A DNA stretch of 49,664 bases from NCBI GenBank assembly GCA_030141605.1, contig JAQGDQ010001287.1:1-49664 (forward strand). Direction: 5' to 3'. The notes beneath the pieces are model-generated. The model was not told the DNA's origin. It was given only the letters and a program-made list of their open reading frames with translations, and ran no database searches. The position numbers and the translations under genes are program-made. Positions 21,793 through 31,652 of the stretch are shown piece after piece. The first letter of the stretch is position 1; each line of letters starts with the position of its first letter. Source of the stretch: Tubiluchus corallicola (lineage: Eukaryota; Priapulida; Priapulimorpha; Priapulimorphida; Tubiluchidae).

Positions 21793-22280
21793 CTAAAAGT
21801 AACAACGTTTGTGTTAATAACAATGTCTCACTAATCATCATAATTACTATCTCAGCCATCGTTATCATCACTGTCTCGTCATCATTATCATGTACATTAT
21901 AGACATCATCGTCATCAACATCCACGTCGTAACCACAATCAGCACTTATAGCAAGGCTTTTTCTGCTATCGACTGAAAACTCAAAAACAACCTGCTAATC
22001 TCCCTGTCATGTTAAATTTACTTGTACGACAAAACTAAATGTTATACATGCAATTATATCTTCACACGTAAACAAGACATTCAGAGCTTTTTGGAACAAC
22101 AGACCCGAAAAAGTTCCACGTTGCAGAATAGGTTACATCTGTGGTCTACCTTATCCATAGAAAGCCTTAGCCATAGATATATATGTAATTATAAAGACAG
22201 AATTATATTTCTGAATATGTGACGCCTAATTCACGCTAGTGAGTCGAGATCTTGCTCATGCAATATAATCATTACACGAA

Positions 22281-22345
22281 CCGCTGCATCCAGCACCATC
22301 ATCATCGTCATCATCATCATCAACGTCATCATCGCGACAATTATT
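22281..22345. repeat. (CAT)n-rich microsatellite
   Basis: Imperfect CAT/CGT trinucleotide repeats. Confidence 0.8.
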
Positions 22346-22562
22346 GTTTTGAAAAATAACATTCTATAACCGAATTTGTAAATAAAATGTTGCAATGCAA
22401 ATTTTACGCAAAAAATGTGTTGTTTTTTGACATTTGTTTGGGTTTTCTGGTGACAAACAAACAAAGTCATCAAGTACTACTTAGTATAATATTTTATTGT
22501 TCGTGCATCATCATCACAGCACATGCTTTCGTCATTTTACTTCATATCTCTCATGTATTGAG

Positions 22563-22841
22563 ACGCCATTTCTCAAAATTATACATTTGATCTGGAATTC
22601 GTTTAATAAACTAATTGATTTCTTATCAAAATGTGAATTACCATTAAGTGAAATTAATCCGAGACTTCCAGTGGATAACTACATAAAATTAAACAAAATA
22701 TGCATACATCTTTGGCATCAAATCGTGAGTTACTCGGAAATTTATCAACAGATCATCACTGCTTTGAACACATCGAAACTTGAAAGACAGGTATTTAAAA
22801 CAAGGACGCTAATATTGAAGACAGATGTTACCACCTTACAG
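22563..22841 (+). CDS. Candidate nested gene on the plus strand, exon (unrecognised)
   Basis: This 93-codon open stretch follows a pyrimidine-rich tract ending TTGAG (AG 22561-22562) and ends ACCTTACAG before donor GTAAGA. It encodes IIHLIWNSFNKLIDFLSKCE, then LPLSEINPRLPVDNYIKLNK, a helical-looking CIHLWHQIVSYSEIYQQI segment and LERQVFKTRTLILKTDVTTL. It reads in phase into the exon at 22952 across a 110-bp intron. Composition is balanced, unlike the flanking AT-rich repeats. No domain recognised. The upstream exon and start codon were not found. It sits in the CARP intron between exons 4 and 5, on the opposite strand. Confidence 0.42.
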
Positions 22842-22951
22842 GTAAGAACAGGTAAATTAACTTAATCTAATTAAAATGCATATTTAAGAACAAACTATTT
22901 TGGTTATTTAATAAACAAAAATCCTTAACAACATTTTCTTTATTTTAAAAG

Positions 22952-23170
22952 CATTACGGGAAAAAAGAGACTAGACATTTTGCTGTTGAAGGGACAAGAC
23001 AGACAATTGCAAACAATGGTGCAGTCAATGGTGCAGACAATGATTGCAAACAACGGTGCATGCCTAGTGTAACAAAACTGGCACATTTTGGTGAGAAAGG
23101 GCTGGTCTCATTTTTTGTTTGTTTAATTCTCTCTGAGTTTGAAATCAACAAAAGTCTGATAAGAAATTAA
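22952..23170 (+). CDS. Candidate nested gene on the plus strand, terminal exon (unrecognised)
   Basis: Acceptor TTCTTTATTTTAAAAG ends at 22951. The 73-codon frame (phase 0, as required by the previous exon) encodes HYGKKETRHFAVEGTRQTIA, an NGAVNGADN repeat, CKQRCMPSVTKLAHFGEKG, and a hydrophobic LVSFFVCLILSEFEI stretch before TAA 23168-23170. The hydrophobic stretch near the C-terminus could be a membrane segment. The support is only an open frame plus matched splice signals. Confidence 0.38.
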   Translation, partial: HYGKKETRHFAVEGTRQTIANNGAVNGADNDCKQRCMPSVTKLAHFGEKGLVSFFVCLILSEFEINKSLIRN

Positions 23171-23232
23171 TGGAAACACAAAACAGCAATTTCTGAAGTA
23201 CTGAAGTTACTGTCTTAATTACGATTTGTGTT

Positions 23233-23740
23233 AAAGCACAAGAAAACCCTTCATAAACACAAAGCTTAAAAAATTCATCTTAAAATTTTATACCACTTAC
23301 ATACTGCCTTTTTGCATACAGGACAATCGGCAGTCACGCTGTATACAATGTGTAAATTTAAACTCCCGTGATGACCGTTAGACACAGCCATTTTGACCAT
23401 AAGTCCTTTGAAACAAGTTTAGATAACATTTTGTAAAGTTTGAAAAAATAATCAGAGCATTCGTAGCGCCCATGTCACTAACTAAATAAAATTTAAAATT
23501 ACTGCATCTTGTCAATAAGACTAAAAATACGTTTTTGGCTAGTGAGTGGTGCACCCTGGAGGGTGAGTCAGCGACATTTTACCAATTGGTGAAAACATTT
23601 TAAACAATTAAAAAATTTCTTTTCTAGTTACACACATTTCTAGTTTCCAACAGGTAAGCGAGATGTTAAGTAATATAGATTTGCATGGATAGTTTTTTGG
23701 GACATAGTTTAAAACTTCCTTTTCTTCCCCTGATTTACGT
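23233..23740 (+). mobile_element. Dispersed repeat family G, copy 2
   Basis: Matches 9066-9435 and 9790-9850, without the MITE A that splits that copy. Landmarks are AAAGCACAAGAAAACCC, GCCATTTTGACCATAAGTC, GTGGTGCACCCTGG and AACTTCCTTTTCTTCCCC. Confidence 0.55.
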
Positions 23741-24036
23741 TGTGCGTATATGACATGTAATGGCGACTTCGGAACAGCATTGCGGGAGATTCAAAATGAA
23801 GACAACGAAAATTCCTTTCAACACGAATACGATATATGCATAAAATAGCTGTAAAGTAATAGAATTTTTTAAGGAGATTTTTCTGAACGATACTTCATGT
23901 GCCGCTTTTCTTGTCCTTTAAGCAGTTAAGACGCGTTCTCGGTATTAATGTACCTAATCTGTGACGAATCGTAAATGTAAAATGTTAATCAACGTATGAC
24001 ATGTTTGAAACTTAATTTTTGCACAGAACACTTTTG

Positions 24037-24600
24037 CATTAAAGGAAAAGAGTACGATTTTTCAAGTCCTCCGCCATATTTTGAAGTATACATTTCAAGA
24101 CATATAATAATGCGTTTCTATTAATTAGATAATAGTTTAAAAATGATTTAACGGCCGGCGAACACAGTTAGTGAAGACATCAGAAATTAATATAATTTTC
24201 AACAGCACAAACATTCCACGAGCGTGTCGCACGCGTTTCGAAAGCGAAAATTAAAGTACAGTGCTACTGTACAGCACTCAGTGTGTTATACAAAAGCTCG
24301 GCAAATTTTAGCTTTATAATTCAAATTCCAAGCTTACCGCTGTGGAACCAAGTTTACCTACGTCACAACTGAACATCACTGAACCAAGAGGTGCAACACC
24401 TGTTTTTGTGTTTCCGTGACGCAGATGCTAGTGCCCGTCTAACTAGCGAATAGCGAAATGCACCTAACAGCGAAGAACTGCCGCTCGATCGTGTTTATAA
24501 CTATTCTGTTTTAATAACTCTTTCACGCAAGTCATTCTTGAAAAAATAGTATATTCCGTTTCAATATATGTAATAATTTACTTAGTTTTTAAAAAAATGT
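24037..24600 (+). mobile_element. MITE family C, copy 2 (right end decayed)
   Basis: Starts CATTAAAGGAAAAGAGTACG. Interior words ATTCCACGAGCG, AAGTACAGTGCTACTG, CCGTCTAACTAGCGAATAGCG and TCATTCTTGAAAAAATAGTA match copies 1 and 3. The right terminal repeat is not evident where the tRNA-related tandem array starts. Confidence 0.65.
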
Positions 24601-24607
24601 GTACGTT

Positions 24608-25070
24608 ATTTTAAATACAAACGTAACGCATTTGCGACTATAACAACGAATGGTAACAACGTGCTACTTACAGCTAAAATTTAAAAGAGTATCCCAGGCG
24701 GGATTCGAACCACAATCCCCTATTTTAAATACAAACGTAGCGCATTTGAGACTTTATTGCAACGAGTGGTAACAACGTGCTACTTACAGCTAAAATTTAA
24801 AAGAGATCCCTGGTGGGATTCGAACCACAATCCCCTATTTTAAATACAAACGTAGCGCATTTGAGACTTTATTGCAACGAGTGGTAACAACGTGCTACTT
24901 ACAGCTAAAATTTAAAAGAGTATCCCAGGCGGGATTCGAAACCACAATCTCTTATTTTAAATACAAACGTAGCGCATTTGAGATTTTATTACAACGAGGG
25001 GTAACAACGTGCTACTGACTGCTAAAATTTAAAACAGTACCCCAGGTGGGATTCGAACCCACAATCCCCG
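24608..25070 (-). repeat. Tandem ~115-bp units built from the tRNA-Arg 3' part and its trailer
   Basis: Units start with ATTTTAAATACAAACGTA at 24608, 24722, 24837 and 24954 (spacings 114, 115, 117). Each contains, read on the minus strand, the last ~31 bases of the tRNA at 25038 (GGTTCGAATCCC and the acceptor CTGGGATA or close), followed by ~85 bases of its 3' flank. The tRNA 5' half is absent. The last unit runs straight into the intact tRNA. The B-box promoter word GGTTCGAATCC is kept in each unit. Confidence 0.85.
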
Positions 25071-25110
25071 GCTTAGGAGGCCGATGCCTTATCCGTTAGG
25101 CCACTAGGGC
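25038..25110 (-). tRNA. tRNA-Arg (anticodon CCT)
   Basis: The 73-nt gene folds as a complete cloverleaf: acceptor GCCCTAG with CTGGGGT (two wobble pairs) and discriminator A; D arm GCCT..AGGC; anticodon arm TCGGC-CTCCTAA-GCCGG with anticodon CCT; five-base variable loop; T arm GTGGG-TTCGAAT-CCCAC. A box and B box are intact and no intron is present. A short T run (GTTTT after RNA 3' end) follows on the minus strand as a weak Pol III terminator. It closely resembles vertebrate tRNA-Arg-CCT. It lies inside the CARP intron. Confidence 0.95.
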
Positions 25111-25432
25111 TTAGACGCAAATCAATTTGCCTATTACTGGTAACCTGTTCAGGGTTTATCACATGTTGCCAGTCACAACTCACTTTTAGAAGGTTATTTC
25201 CGCATTCTATCTAAAGTAACGCGTGCCTGGCTAGCTAACACGAGTGCCTGAATTCCTGACTGAGATTACACGCCTGCGTGGGTGCGATGAGTGCTGTGCA
25301 AAAACATAACCTAAAAATAAATCCCTGAGCAAAGAGTCTGGGCACGTCCAGTTTAAAAGTTGCTAATATGAATCTTCATACAGTATGCAATGAAAGACAG
25401 TAGCTTGCACTTGAACGTAATATGGAAATGAA

Positions 25433-25765
25433 GTTGTCAATACTTAGCAAAGCAGGGCATCGAACTCATGCCGTCCAAAGTAAACCTGTGTTACAGAACA
25501 GTGGCACGTACCAACTGGGCAGTGATAATTAACTCAACGCAGACTTGTACTCGGCAAAGCAAGGCATCGAACTCGTGCCGTCAAAGCAAACCTATGTTAC
25601 AGAACAGTGGCAGACGTACCCAACTGGGCAGTGATAATTAACTCAACGCAGACTTGTACTCAGCAAAGCAAGGCATCGAACTCATTCCGTCAAAGCAAAC
25701 CTATGTTACAGAACAGTGGCAGACGTACCCAACTCGGCGGTGATAATTAACTCAATGCAGACTTA
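25433..25765 (-). repeat. Three ~109-bp tandem units of tRNA-like sequence
   Basis: Boundaries (CAGACTTGTACTC) are at 25541, 25650 and 25759, spacing 109. On the minus strand each unit has a D-arm-like GCCCAGTTGGTACGTGC, an anticodon-arm-like ACTGTTCTGTAACA, and a T arm; in the first unit the T arm is GGCAT-GAGTTCG-ATGCC, a perfect five-pair stem. No good acceptor stem closes it, so it is a tRNA-derived repeat or pseudo-tRNA rather than a functional tRNA. Confidence 0.65.
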
Positions 25766-25856
25766 TTATATATGAAGGTCTTAGCCATTATACACTGGAT
25801 ATAAATACGAAATAATTGATATTGATATTGACTGAATGTGGAATAAATAGGGCGCG

Positions 25857-26415
25857 TTTAAAGGAAAACCGGGCGATTGTGTAAACATGAGTTCAGAATA
25901 AAGAATGCTCTAAACTATTGAAAACTACAATAGCTTTTTTTAAATCAAAGTTTAGATTAAATAATAATTACTTCGGATATTCAAATTTCGTTAAACTTTC
26001 AAAGCTACGCGCGGCTCAGTGAATCTACTAAAATTGGCAACAGCGCCTTTTTGTCACCTTCGCGTGGCCGACAAATAGAAGGCGGTACCGTGATAACCAT
26101 GATCATGAACTGCAGTGTTAGTTTCTGACGTCATATGACGCAAAGCCCATTTTTCGTGACATCACGCGTTTAAGCAGCAACACTTACGCAAACGTGTTTG
26201 GCGCGCAAGGGAAGATGCCTGCTATTGCACAAACTGCGGTTAGTTTCTGACGTAAGCAATAGCTGTGTTCGGTTGCCGTTAATTAACTTTCTAAGAAAAT
26301 TATTCAAATATAAGAAACAATTGCTAACTTTTATAGGCAAGAAACTGTATACTTTGGACAGTAAATTAAAATGAAATTGAGTCTGAGTCTAAACAATCGT
26401 CCGGTCTTCCTTTAA
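25857..26415 (-). mobile_element. MITE family B, copy 2
   Basis: Ends TTTAAAGGAAAACCGGGCGA and CGTCCGGTCTTCCTTTAA are inverse complements over about 25 bp. The interior is the complement of 3008-3532. Confidence 0.75.
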
Positions 26416-26490
26416 GATTAGATTTCCAGATTTGAAAATCAAAAATTACAAATACACGAAACAGCCAGCTTCTAGGAATCAACATTTTTA

Positions 26491-26675
26491 TTTAGCGACG
26501 ATCGTTTCGGCTACTGAAGCCATTGTCGCCAAAAAGAAGACTAAATAATATATTAATGACACAAAGGCACAAACTGAAAATACAAAACAACAGATTAGAA
26601 TTTAACTTAGTTGTAACGGAAGAAATAGCAGAGAAATGAACAATGGCTTCAATAGCCGAAACGATCGTCGCTAAA
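26491..26675. repeat. 36-bp inverted pair of a self-complementary motif
   Basis: TTTAGCGACGATCGTTTCGG and continuation (26491-26526) is the inverse complement, with one mismatch, of 26640-26675. Each arm alone can fold: GCGAC/GTCGC outer stem and GGCT/AGCC inner stem around a CAGT or CAAT loop. Confidence 0.7.
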
Positions 26676-26814
26676 AAAATTACAAAATTATTTCATATGG
26701 AAAGCGCTACTCCGAAATGTCTAGCAGTGAAATAAGATCTTTTTTTCGACAGTAAAGGCACTAAAATGTCGCCAGGTTATCTAATATCGATGGCACACTT
26801 TACTAACAATCTTT

Positions 26815-27056
26815 AGAGCTGAGATGCCTAGAAAAGGTGTCGCCATCTACGAAAGCAGGTACTGAACTAACGTAAGATAGCGTAACTTTAAACATGCTTA
26901 GGAAAGCGAACCTTTATGCGTGATATTCGTCACATTAGAGCTGAGATGCCTAGAAAAGGTGGCGCCATCTACGAAAGCAGTTACTGAACTAACGTAAGAT
27001 AGCGTAACTTTAAACATGCTTAGGAAAACGAACCTTTATACGTGATATTCGTCACA
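26815..27056. repeat. 122-bp tandem duplication abutting CARP exon 4
   Basis: Two copies (26815 and 26937) of a unit starting AGAGCTGAGATGCCTAGAAA and ending ATTCGTCACAT differ at only a few positions. The second copy's end (AACCTTTATACGTGATATTCG) contains the 3' end and donor of CARP exon 4, so the first copy holds a duplicate of that exon end (AACCTTTATGCGTGATATTCG). Confidence 0.8.
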
Positions 27057-27100
27057 TGTTGTGCGAGGAGCTCAAATTCCTCGCTACGACTTTTCCCGAC
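27034..27100 (-). CDS. CARP (CA10/11-like), exon 4
   Basis: This 67-nt exon has acceptor TTCTTACAG and donor GTTCGT (AAAG then GT). It encodes VGKSRSEEFELLAQHVTNIT, YK and the first base of a Gly codon completed by exon 5. It corresponds to the linker after the VAISIFLQ strand in CA10/CARPA, where the fly protein has a similar VG/IG start and LYRG end. The exon is too short to stand alone; its identity comes from the phases on both sides and this alignment. Its 3' 22 bases lie in the second copy of a 122-bp tandem duplication. Confidence 0.8.
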
Positions 27101-27379
27101 CTGTAAGAACAAACAAGCGTGTATCGATTATAGATTATGTCCTCAAGCATTTGTTTTAAATCCTGTTTGCTTAGAATATTTACAAAATGCGGCGCACTGA
27201 TTGTTAATCTGTTTGTCCGTTCGTTTGTCGTAAAGCGCTTTGTTTTTTCTTCTTCTGGTGATTGTACAATGCAGTTTCGGTTTAATCACATTTGTGGGCA
27301 AGGAAATAGGTGGGAATCTGTTACTGAAATAAACTTTGCCCACAAGTATTAAGCCTGTTAGCTTTTTCAATCAAATAAA

Positions 27380-28200
27380 AAAACAATCATTAACAAGTCA
27401 CGAGGAATTATATTATAACATCTATACTAACAGGTACAATCACTGAATCAAATAACATAATTATCAATACTAAAACAGCACTATACTAAAACAAAACGGA
27501 ACATAGCCTGGCTAGCCCACAGGTCTAAATGTTCAAGGCAGACCTGTTATACACAGCTCAAATACAGAAAACTAGAACACTATTAATGTAAAAGGTCATT
27601 TAGAAGCAAATACGTACAGTAAGATTAGGGGGAAATATAAACTATTTCAATGCTGTAACAAGCCTAAACAAGGAGGCAAAGAGATGAAAAAACTATGAAA
27701 GAGAGATGAGCAAGAAGACACAATGTAATACTTAAAAGTCAAGTTAATCAACGCGAAGTAATTAAGACGAACTTCGCGACAACATTATATATATATATAA
27801 AACTTTATTTCAACTTTTATTACAGGCACTTAAACCCTATATAGATAAAAATAACACACGACTTTATTAAAACGTTTACATTAAAGTTAACTGTAATTAT
27901 TAATTACATTTACTTATTAATAAAAGAAAGTTTCTCGATGTACCCCAGTAAGCCTTCTCTTAATGTACAAAGCAGTTCAATTCCTTTAACTTTATTCTCA
28001 AACACTTAGCTATTTGTTACTGTATCAATTTCTTTACAGGTCTGCTTATTCATTACCTATTTGGCTTTTGTAATTACATAGCACATTAGTGCATAAATTA
28101 CCGTATCAATTTCTTTACTGGCCTGCTTATTCATTGCCTATTTGGCTTCTGTTAACTATTTAATTAGTGCATAATAGGCTCTACCTATATAAAGTGGTTG
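27380..28200. other. AT-rich intron stretch with a short partial duplication
   Basis: No exon recognised. A ~60-bp segment with CTGCTTATTCATTACCTATTTGGCTT (near 28041) is repeated with changes near 28124. A (TA)n run is at 27788-27800. Confidence 0.4.
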
Positions 28201-28219
28201 TATGTTGGTAAATTTACCT

Positions 28220-28250
28220 CTGATGATGACAGCAGCAGGTAGTCGAAACG
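28220..28250 (+). other. Hammerhead-ribozyme-like core (weak)
   Basis: CTGATGA (28220-28226), a possible stem II of GAC/GTC (28228-28230 with 28242-28244) and GAAA (28245-28248) stand in hammerhead order. GGTAAATTTACC just upstream could be a closed stem I, preceded by GTT. A stem III partner for the bases after GAAA is not found, so the full fold is not supported. Similar GTCGAAACGT words occur at the ends of many retroelements. Confidence 0.25.
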
Positions 28251-28654
28251 TTTGGCATGATTTTAACTTTTTAATGTAAAAGTTCCAATGAAGCTGTGCT
28301 GTTTTTAACTATATAACTTTATTTATTTTAAACGGATTGTCAAATAGTAATAATAATGATCGGAGATTTTTCACTGTGCAACAAATATATTTTAGTTAAG
28401 AACAGATATATACAACTGGTTATCAAGAATATAGTTACATAGATAGTTAGTTCAAAAACACGAGTAATTCATTATTTAACACTTAAAATTGAAATATACA
28501 AAGCTCACCGAGTACAGAAGCGATACCAGAAACAATTATCAATGTACATCATCCTATTAGTTATACAAAAGTATGATTGATCAATAACTGGTATTTAATT
28601 CAAAAGACTAAAATTCAAAATAATCCAGGTTGCAGTTCATTTTACAATTATACG

Positions 28655-29000
28655 TACAATCAATTAGCAAAACATTTAGTAGACGTTATGTAGTTCGGCA
28701 ACAATTTGAAGAGAATGGCACTGAATGGATGACCTGATTTGAGTTCATGAAAAATGCCGTTGTAAATAATAGCAGGTCTAGAGTTCTTTACGTGTAATTC
28801 TTGAGTTATGTGTTGATAATAACAGAGCTGGTCCAATAATAGTGTTCTGTGTACGTCATAGTTTGAACACTCAAAAAATAATGGCGGGGGGGGACTCTCA
28901 GTCGAATTGTTAGTGAAGAGTCATCGATAATAATCGTGGAAAACAAATCACGTTTTAATTGTGTAAAATTGGCGATGAATCTATTTGTTGAAACCTGATT
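28655..29000 (-). pseudogene. Retroelement C-terminal ORF fragment, frameshifted
   Basis: The minus strand reads VSTNRFIANFTQLKRDLFST and IIIDDSSLTIRLRVPPP, then shifts frame in a run of G (C on this strand) near 28890. It continues FFECSNYDVHRTLLLDQLCY, later SRPAIIYNGIFHELKSGHPF, to a stop near 28662. The (H)xFFECxxYxxxRxxLL pattern resembles the C-terminal zinc-knuckle-like region after LINE reverse transcriptases. There is no start codon. Confidence 0.45.
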
Positions 29001-29114
29001 AATTCGATCATCATTGTAATTGGGGCATACTGATTTAGTACGAAGTCCTCATAGGTTCAATTAATCTACTTTTAATGGCAAGTGTTGAAAGTCATCATTA
29101 TCCGAATCTTTGGC

Positions 29115-29152
29115 ATCATCACCATCATCATCATCATCATCACCACCATCAT
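29115..29152. repeat. (CAT)n microsatellite
   Basis: About twelve CAT/CAC trinucleotides. Confidence 0.85.
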
Positions 29153-29599
29153 ACTGATTTCCCCATTGAACTCCCCATTGGTTCAACAATCTACTTTTAA
29201 GGCAAATGAAGAAAGGAAAGTCTGTCTGTTTTCAATTCGTAAATTATTCAATAGGCGAATGCCTTTTTTGAAAAAATATCACAGTCACATTAAATTAAGG
29301 TCGCAAAGGTTGCAAGACTGAATCGTATTAGATTATTTATGGTGACAAGCTCTGCTTCCTTAGGGAAAAGAAATTGTCTACATGTTGTCGAATTTATATG
29401 TAAATGGTATCTATATATAGCGCCTAATAACGTTCGATTTTGGCTGGAGTGTGGCAAAAACCATGAAACACAAAATTTGTTCCTGTTGTTCTTGCTGCTG
29501 TTTCGACAGTTTTCGTTCTCATAAACATGTAAAGAATTATTAAAGAAAACTGAAAGGTTTTTATACTGCTCATCCAACGTTTTATGCAGGATTGTCTCA

Positions 29600-29995
29600 C
29601 CAAAAACAATAAAAAATAGCTATATAGTCTCACCCAGAAACAACAAAAATAACTATAGTCTCACCCAAAACAATAAACGTAGCTAAAATCTTACTCAAAA
29701 ACAATAAAAATAGCTATAGCCTCACTAAAAAACAATAAAAATAGCCATAGTCTCATCCAAAAACAATAAAAATAGCTATAGTCTCACTCAAAAACAATGA
29801 AAATAGCTATAGTCTCTCCCCAAAAAGGAATAAAAATGGCTATAATCTCACCCAAAAACAATAAAAATAGCTAGGGTCTTACCCCAAAATAATAAAAATA
29901 GCTATAGTCTCACCCATGAACAATAAAAGTAGCTATAGTCTCACCCAGAAACAATAAAAGTAGCTATAGTCTCACCCATAAACAGTAAAAATAGC
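29600..29995. repeat. ~32-bp minisatellite, about 12 units
   Basis: Units share CAATAAAAATAGCTATAGTC followed by TCACCC and an A run. Length varies from 30 to 34 bp. Confidence 0.9.
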
Positions 29996-29999
29996 ATTT

Positions 30000-30600
30000 T
30001 TGTGTTATTCGTTGGTATAGTTTGTCGTAATTAACATGAATATAAAATCACAATATCTGGTATACTTATAAATAACATTTTGTACCATAATTTATGACAA
30101 ATAAACGACATTTTTGTTTCAAATTCTGTACTGGAAAGTTACCCAAGCTTACAGACTATGGCTTAGCCAAACGTCGTGCTAAAATTTGACACAAAAATGG
30201 ACAATCAATATAGATTTTCAGGAAAACTGCCAGGCGAAATTACGGCAGTGTAAAGTGCTGAGCGAAGAAAAGATTCTTTTCAAGGCTTGGCTTATATTAA
30301 ACAATCTTCTGCCCATCTTCTTTGGAAAGCACAGTGAATGACTCAGCCGATAATTACCCCTAGTCATCTGTTACGGAGAGTTCTTAAAGTCAAGAATGAA
30401 AAGACGTCCATGCTAAACCGTTTGCAAGCAAAATCCTCCATATCTCGATAGGCGCTTTAAAACTTTTATTAGTTTCTGGCGTAAAAGACACCGTGTTGTC
30501 CTGAAAATGCTCTGGCACAATTCAGGATAATTCCCACTGAAGGGAATTAATGAGAACGGAAACGGAGATAAGTGTGTGTTTTCATACAAATAAAACTTCC
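30000..30600. other. Intron stretch, nothing recognised
   Basis: No exon of the CARP gene or other coding signal could be placed here. A short PEL-containing frame near 30525 was considered for CARP and dropped for phase reasons. Confidence 0.35.
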
Positions 30601-30617
30601 TGTGGTATTATACTCTT

Positions 30618-30955
30618 AAAGGAAAGAACAAGTCACTCAGTATGTTGGGTTCGTTTTACTGTTATCACTTAAACTGTTTGTGGTGTGCTAAAGGAAAGAA
30701 CAAGTCACACAGTATGTTGGGATCGTTTTACTGTTATCACAAACTATTTGTGGTGTGCTAAAGGAGAGAACAAGTCACTCAGCATGTTGGGTTCGTTTTA
30801 CTGTTATCACTTAAACTGTTTGTGGTGTGCTAAAGGAAAGAACAAGTCAGTCAGTATGTTTACTTTGCTGTTATCACTTAAACTGTTTGTGATGTGCTAA
30901 AGGAAAGAACAAGTCACTCAGTATGTTGGGTTTATTTTACTGTTATCACATAAAC
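30618..30955. repeat. ~72-bp minisatellite, five units
   Basis: Units begin AAAGGAAAGAACAAGTCACT at 30618, 30690, 30760, 30832 and 30899 (spacings 72, 70, 72, 67) and contain TTTACTGTTATCACTTAAAC and GTTTGTGGTGTGCT. Confidence 0.9.
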
Positions 30956-31232
30956 TTAGAAAAATGTAACAAAGAAATTTGCGAAGAACTGCCTATAAAG
31001 CTAAAAAATTGAAATAAATTACCTCTGAATGAAAATTTTCAGGCGTGATGGTTGCCGCCATTCACTTGAAAATCATGACGTAAACTGGGAAACATCGTGA
31101 CTTTTCGTAAGCGCGTCGTGGCTTTTCGTGAGCGCGCGCTGCTTAAACTAATTCAAAATTCTACAGCTTACTTAATGTTCACGCAAATATATTAAAAATT
31201 AGTTACCTATTTTTTGTAAAACCTATTATATT

Positions 31233-31460
31233 TTTGATGAGGATTGACAGTGCGCTACTTTTCTTCAAGACGAATTACGTCATTGGAAGAAGAATGGGTA
31301 TTGAAAATGGAAGCGCCCGAGCATGAAGTGATCGCGACTTTCAAGTTATTTTACTAATTACACGAAGCGCTTATTGCAGTTTTATTACTAAATCCTTCTA
31401 GCATTTTTCGCAAACGTTGAAATGAGCCTGACCTCCTACGAGGCTTGACGTTTCCTTTAA
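31233..31460 (+). mobile_element. MITE family C-related right-end fragment
   Basis: ACGTCATTGGAAGAAGAATG through GAGGCTTGACGTTTCCTTTA matches 45180-45353, the right end of the family C copy at 44586, including GAAAATGGAAGCGCCCGAGC and TTACACGAAGCGCTTATTGC. It lies about 100 bases from CARP exon 3. Confidence 0.6.
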
Positions 31461-31556
31461 CGTAAAAGGGTGTAGCAACAAAGAGTCAGATCTATCATTT
31501 AACGCGGCATTTTCTACTTAGGAAAAAATTCAATTGTAAGTTTCCGTTTCTCATAC

Positions 31557-31652
31557 CTGTAGAAATATAGAGATAGCTACTAATCCCTGAGGAAGAAGCA
31601 TTGCTTGAGACATATTTGCATAGAGGTCCGAATTGTAACCAAATATTTGAAT
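31557..31652 (-). CDS. CARP (CA10/11-like), exon 3
   Basis: This 96-nt, 32-codon exon lies between acceptor TTTTTTACAG and donor GTATGA. It encodes IQIFGYNSDLYANMSQAMLL and PQGLVAISIFLQ. With the Glu that closes exon 2 it reads EIQIFGYN, aligning to the ELHLVHWN strand of active carbonic anhydrases. The zinc ligand His119 is therefore Gln here, as in CA10, CA11 and fly CARPA. NMS is a possible N-glycosylation site. Confidence 0.95.

Noticed and set aside
25433-25765. Three functional tRNA genes
   Set aside because: D, anticodon and T arms are suggested, but no closing acceptor stem and no consistent seven-base anticodon loop with U33.
28170-28215. Candidate CARP exon ending TATATAG before GTAGAG
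   Set aside because: Too short and without the expected residues; superseded by 27100-27034.
29600-29995. CRISPR-like array
   Set aside because: Units are contiguous and vary in length, with no constant repeat separated by unique spacers; the genome is eukaryotic.
30480-30560. Candidate CARP exon containing PEL on the minus strand
   Set aside because: The acceptor gives a frame that stops at once, and no phase-1 donor follows; the exon at 27100-27034 fits both phases and the alignment.
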